A DNA stretch of 13,641 nt from Bacillota bacterium (lineage in GTDB: Bacteria; Bacillota; Clostridia; Christensenellales; CAG-138), in NCBI GenBank assembly GCA_023435855.1, contig JAEZLG010000033.1:1-13641 (forward strand), read 5' to 3'. How positions within the stretch are numbered: the first letter of the stretch is position 1; every line of letters begins with the position of its first letter. The position numbers were made by a program, and so were the translations under genes. The notes below the pieces were generated by a model that had not been told where the DNA came from, made no database searches, and was given only the letters and a program-made list of their open reading frames with translations. Shown here piece by piece: positions 12,778 through 13,641 of this stretch.

Positions 12778-13641
12778 TCATTCCCACTCAATCGTTCCCG
12801 GTGGTTTACTCGTAATATCGTACACCACGCGGTTTACATGAGGGACTTCGGCGATGATGCGCTCGGATATGCGGCGAAGGACTGGGAAGGGGATTTCGGC
12901 CCACTCCACGGTCATAGCGTCGGTGCTCGTTACCGCGCGCACGCCGATGGCGTAGTCGTAGGTACGAAGGTCGCCCATGACGCCGACGCTGCGGATGCCG
13001 GTGAACACGGTGAAGTACTGCCATATGGCACGGTCAAGGCCTGCAAGGCGTACTTCCTCGCGAAAGATATAATCGCTTTTGCGAAGGATCTCGAGTTTAT
13101 CCTTGGTTACGTCGCCGATGATGCGGATGGCTAGGCCGGGGCCGGGGAAGGGCTGTCGCCACACGAGGTCAGTTGGCATATTCAGGTGCTCGCCAAGCGC
13201 GCGCACTTCGTCCTTAAAGAGCATGCGAAGCGGTTCAACGAGGCCTTTAAAGTCAATGTCCTTGGGGAGGCCGCCAACGTTGTGGTGGCTCTTGATGGTA
13301 GCAGAACCCGCTGTGCCGCTCTCGATGATATCGGGGTAGATGGTACCCTGCAAAAGGTAGTCCGCGCCGCCGAGTTTTTTAGCTTCCTCCTCGAACACGC
13401 GGATGAATTCCGTGCCTATGATCTTGCGCTTTGTCTCAGGATCAACAACACCCTCAAGCTTTTTTAGAAAGCGCTCGCTCGCGTCTACGGCAATCACGTT
13501 GAGGTTAAGGTTGTTCCGGTAGTAGGAAAGTACTTCTTGGGCTTCATCTTGGCGAAGGAGGCCGTTGTCCACAAAGATGCATGTAAGCTTGTCGCCGATG
13601 GCGCGGTGTACGAGTACTGCCGCTACGGAGGAATCGACACC
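12778..13641 (-). CDS. guaA: GMP synthase (glutamine-hydrolysing), C-terminal part
   Basis: 287 residues are visible, entering from the right edge in frame. The first residues, GVDSSVAAVLVHRAIGDKLT, are the end of the SGGVDS ATP-pyrophosphatase P-loop, so the whole glutamine amidotransferase domain (about 200 residues) and the start lie outside. The rest is complete: ADYLLQGTIYPDIIESG, then KSHHNVGGLPKD, the XMP-binding region WRQPFPGPGLAIRIIG, the dimerisation domain FTGIRSVGVMGDLRTYDYAI, and the invariant end ITSKPPGTIEWE. The enzyme converts XMP, ATP and glutamine to GMP in purine synthesis in the cytoplasm. The methionine near 13572 is internal and not the start. A 14-bp-stem terminator follows at 12678-12712, so it ends its transcription unit. 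GC content is clearly higher than in the adjacent lipoprotein genes. Confidence 0.98.
   Translation of the reverse strand, partial: GVDSSVAAVLVHRAIGDKLTCIFVDNGLLRQDEAQEVLSYYRNNLNLNVIAVDASERFLKKLEGVVDPETKRKIIGTEFIRVFEEEAKKLGGADYLLQGTIYPDIIESGTAGSATIKSHHNVGGLPKDIDFKGLVEPLRMLFKDEVRALGEHLNMPTDLVWRQPFPGPGLAIRIIGDVTKDKLEILRKSDYIFREEVRLAGLDRAIWQYFTVFTGIRSVGVMGDLRTYDYAIGVRAVTSTDAMTVEWAEIPFPVLRRISERIIAEVPHVNRVVYDITSKPPGTIEWE

Overview
The window looks like chromosomal DNA of an endospore-forming, single-membrane Firmicute of class Clostridia. The evidence is a Spo0A master regulator, a SPOCS/LysM protein of the type found in spore-forming Clostridia, several lipobox signal peptides, and strong AGGAGG-type ribosome binding sites. 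I cannot name a genus. Both ends cut genes: an AEC-family transporter on the left (last few residues missing) and GMP synthase guaA on the right (N-terminal glutaminase half missing). Almost everything is on the minus strand; only one acetyltransferase and a ferritin are on plus.

Layout. 1-893: AEC transporter. 967-2301: DUF1015 (SerK-like) protein. 2302-2913: gene-free block of hairpins and repeats. 2914-4392: SPOCS/LysM protein. 4393-4974: gene-free block with a DnaA-box cluster, one perfect Spo0A box and a strong terminator that points along the plus strand although both flanking genes are on minus. 4975-5781: spo0A. 6043-6552: GNAT acetyltransferase, divergent from spo0A and followed by a second copy of the repeat seen near 2.7 kb. 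6850-7329: ferritin. 7413-7922: second GNAT acetyltransferase, convergent with ferritin across a bidirectional terminator. 8172-12501: four predicted lipoproteins in a row on minus (YfbK-type VWA protein, leucine-rich-repeat protein, and a coupled pair of unrecognised small lipoproteins), with an AT-rich, gene-poor stretch inside. 12778-13641: guaA 3' part.

How the parts relate. The spo0A region is the best regulatory story: DnaA boxes, a 0A box and an orphan plus-strand terminator share one 0.58-kb gap beside spo0A, suggesting an unannotated transcript or a replication/sporulation control site. Spo0A keeps its phosphorylation site, switch lysine and DNA-binding domain, but three otherwise conserved receiver residues are changed. 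The lipoprotein cluster looks like a surface module in which VWA and LRR domains could bind protein partners. The most concrete novelty is a repeat of about 140 bases present twice, whose copies differ by paired changes that keep the same hairpins; this argues for selection on a folded RNA or DNA. No tRNA, rRNA, CRISPR array or intact insertion sequence was seen.
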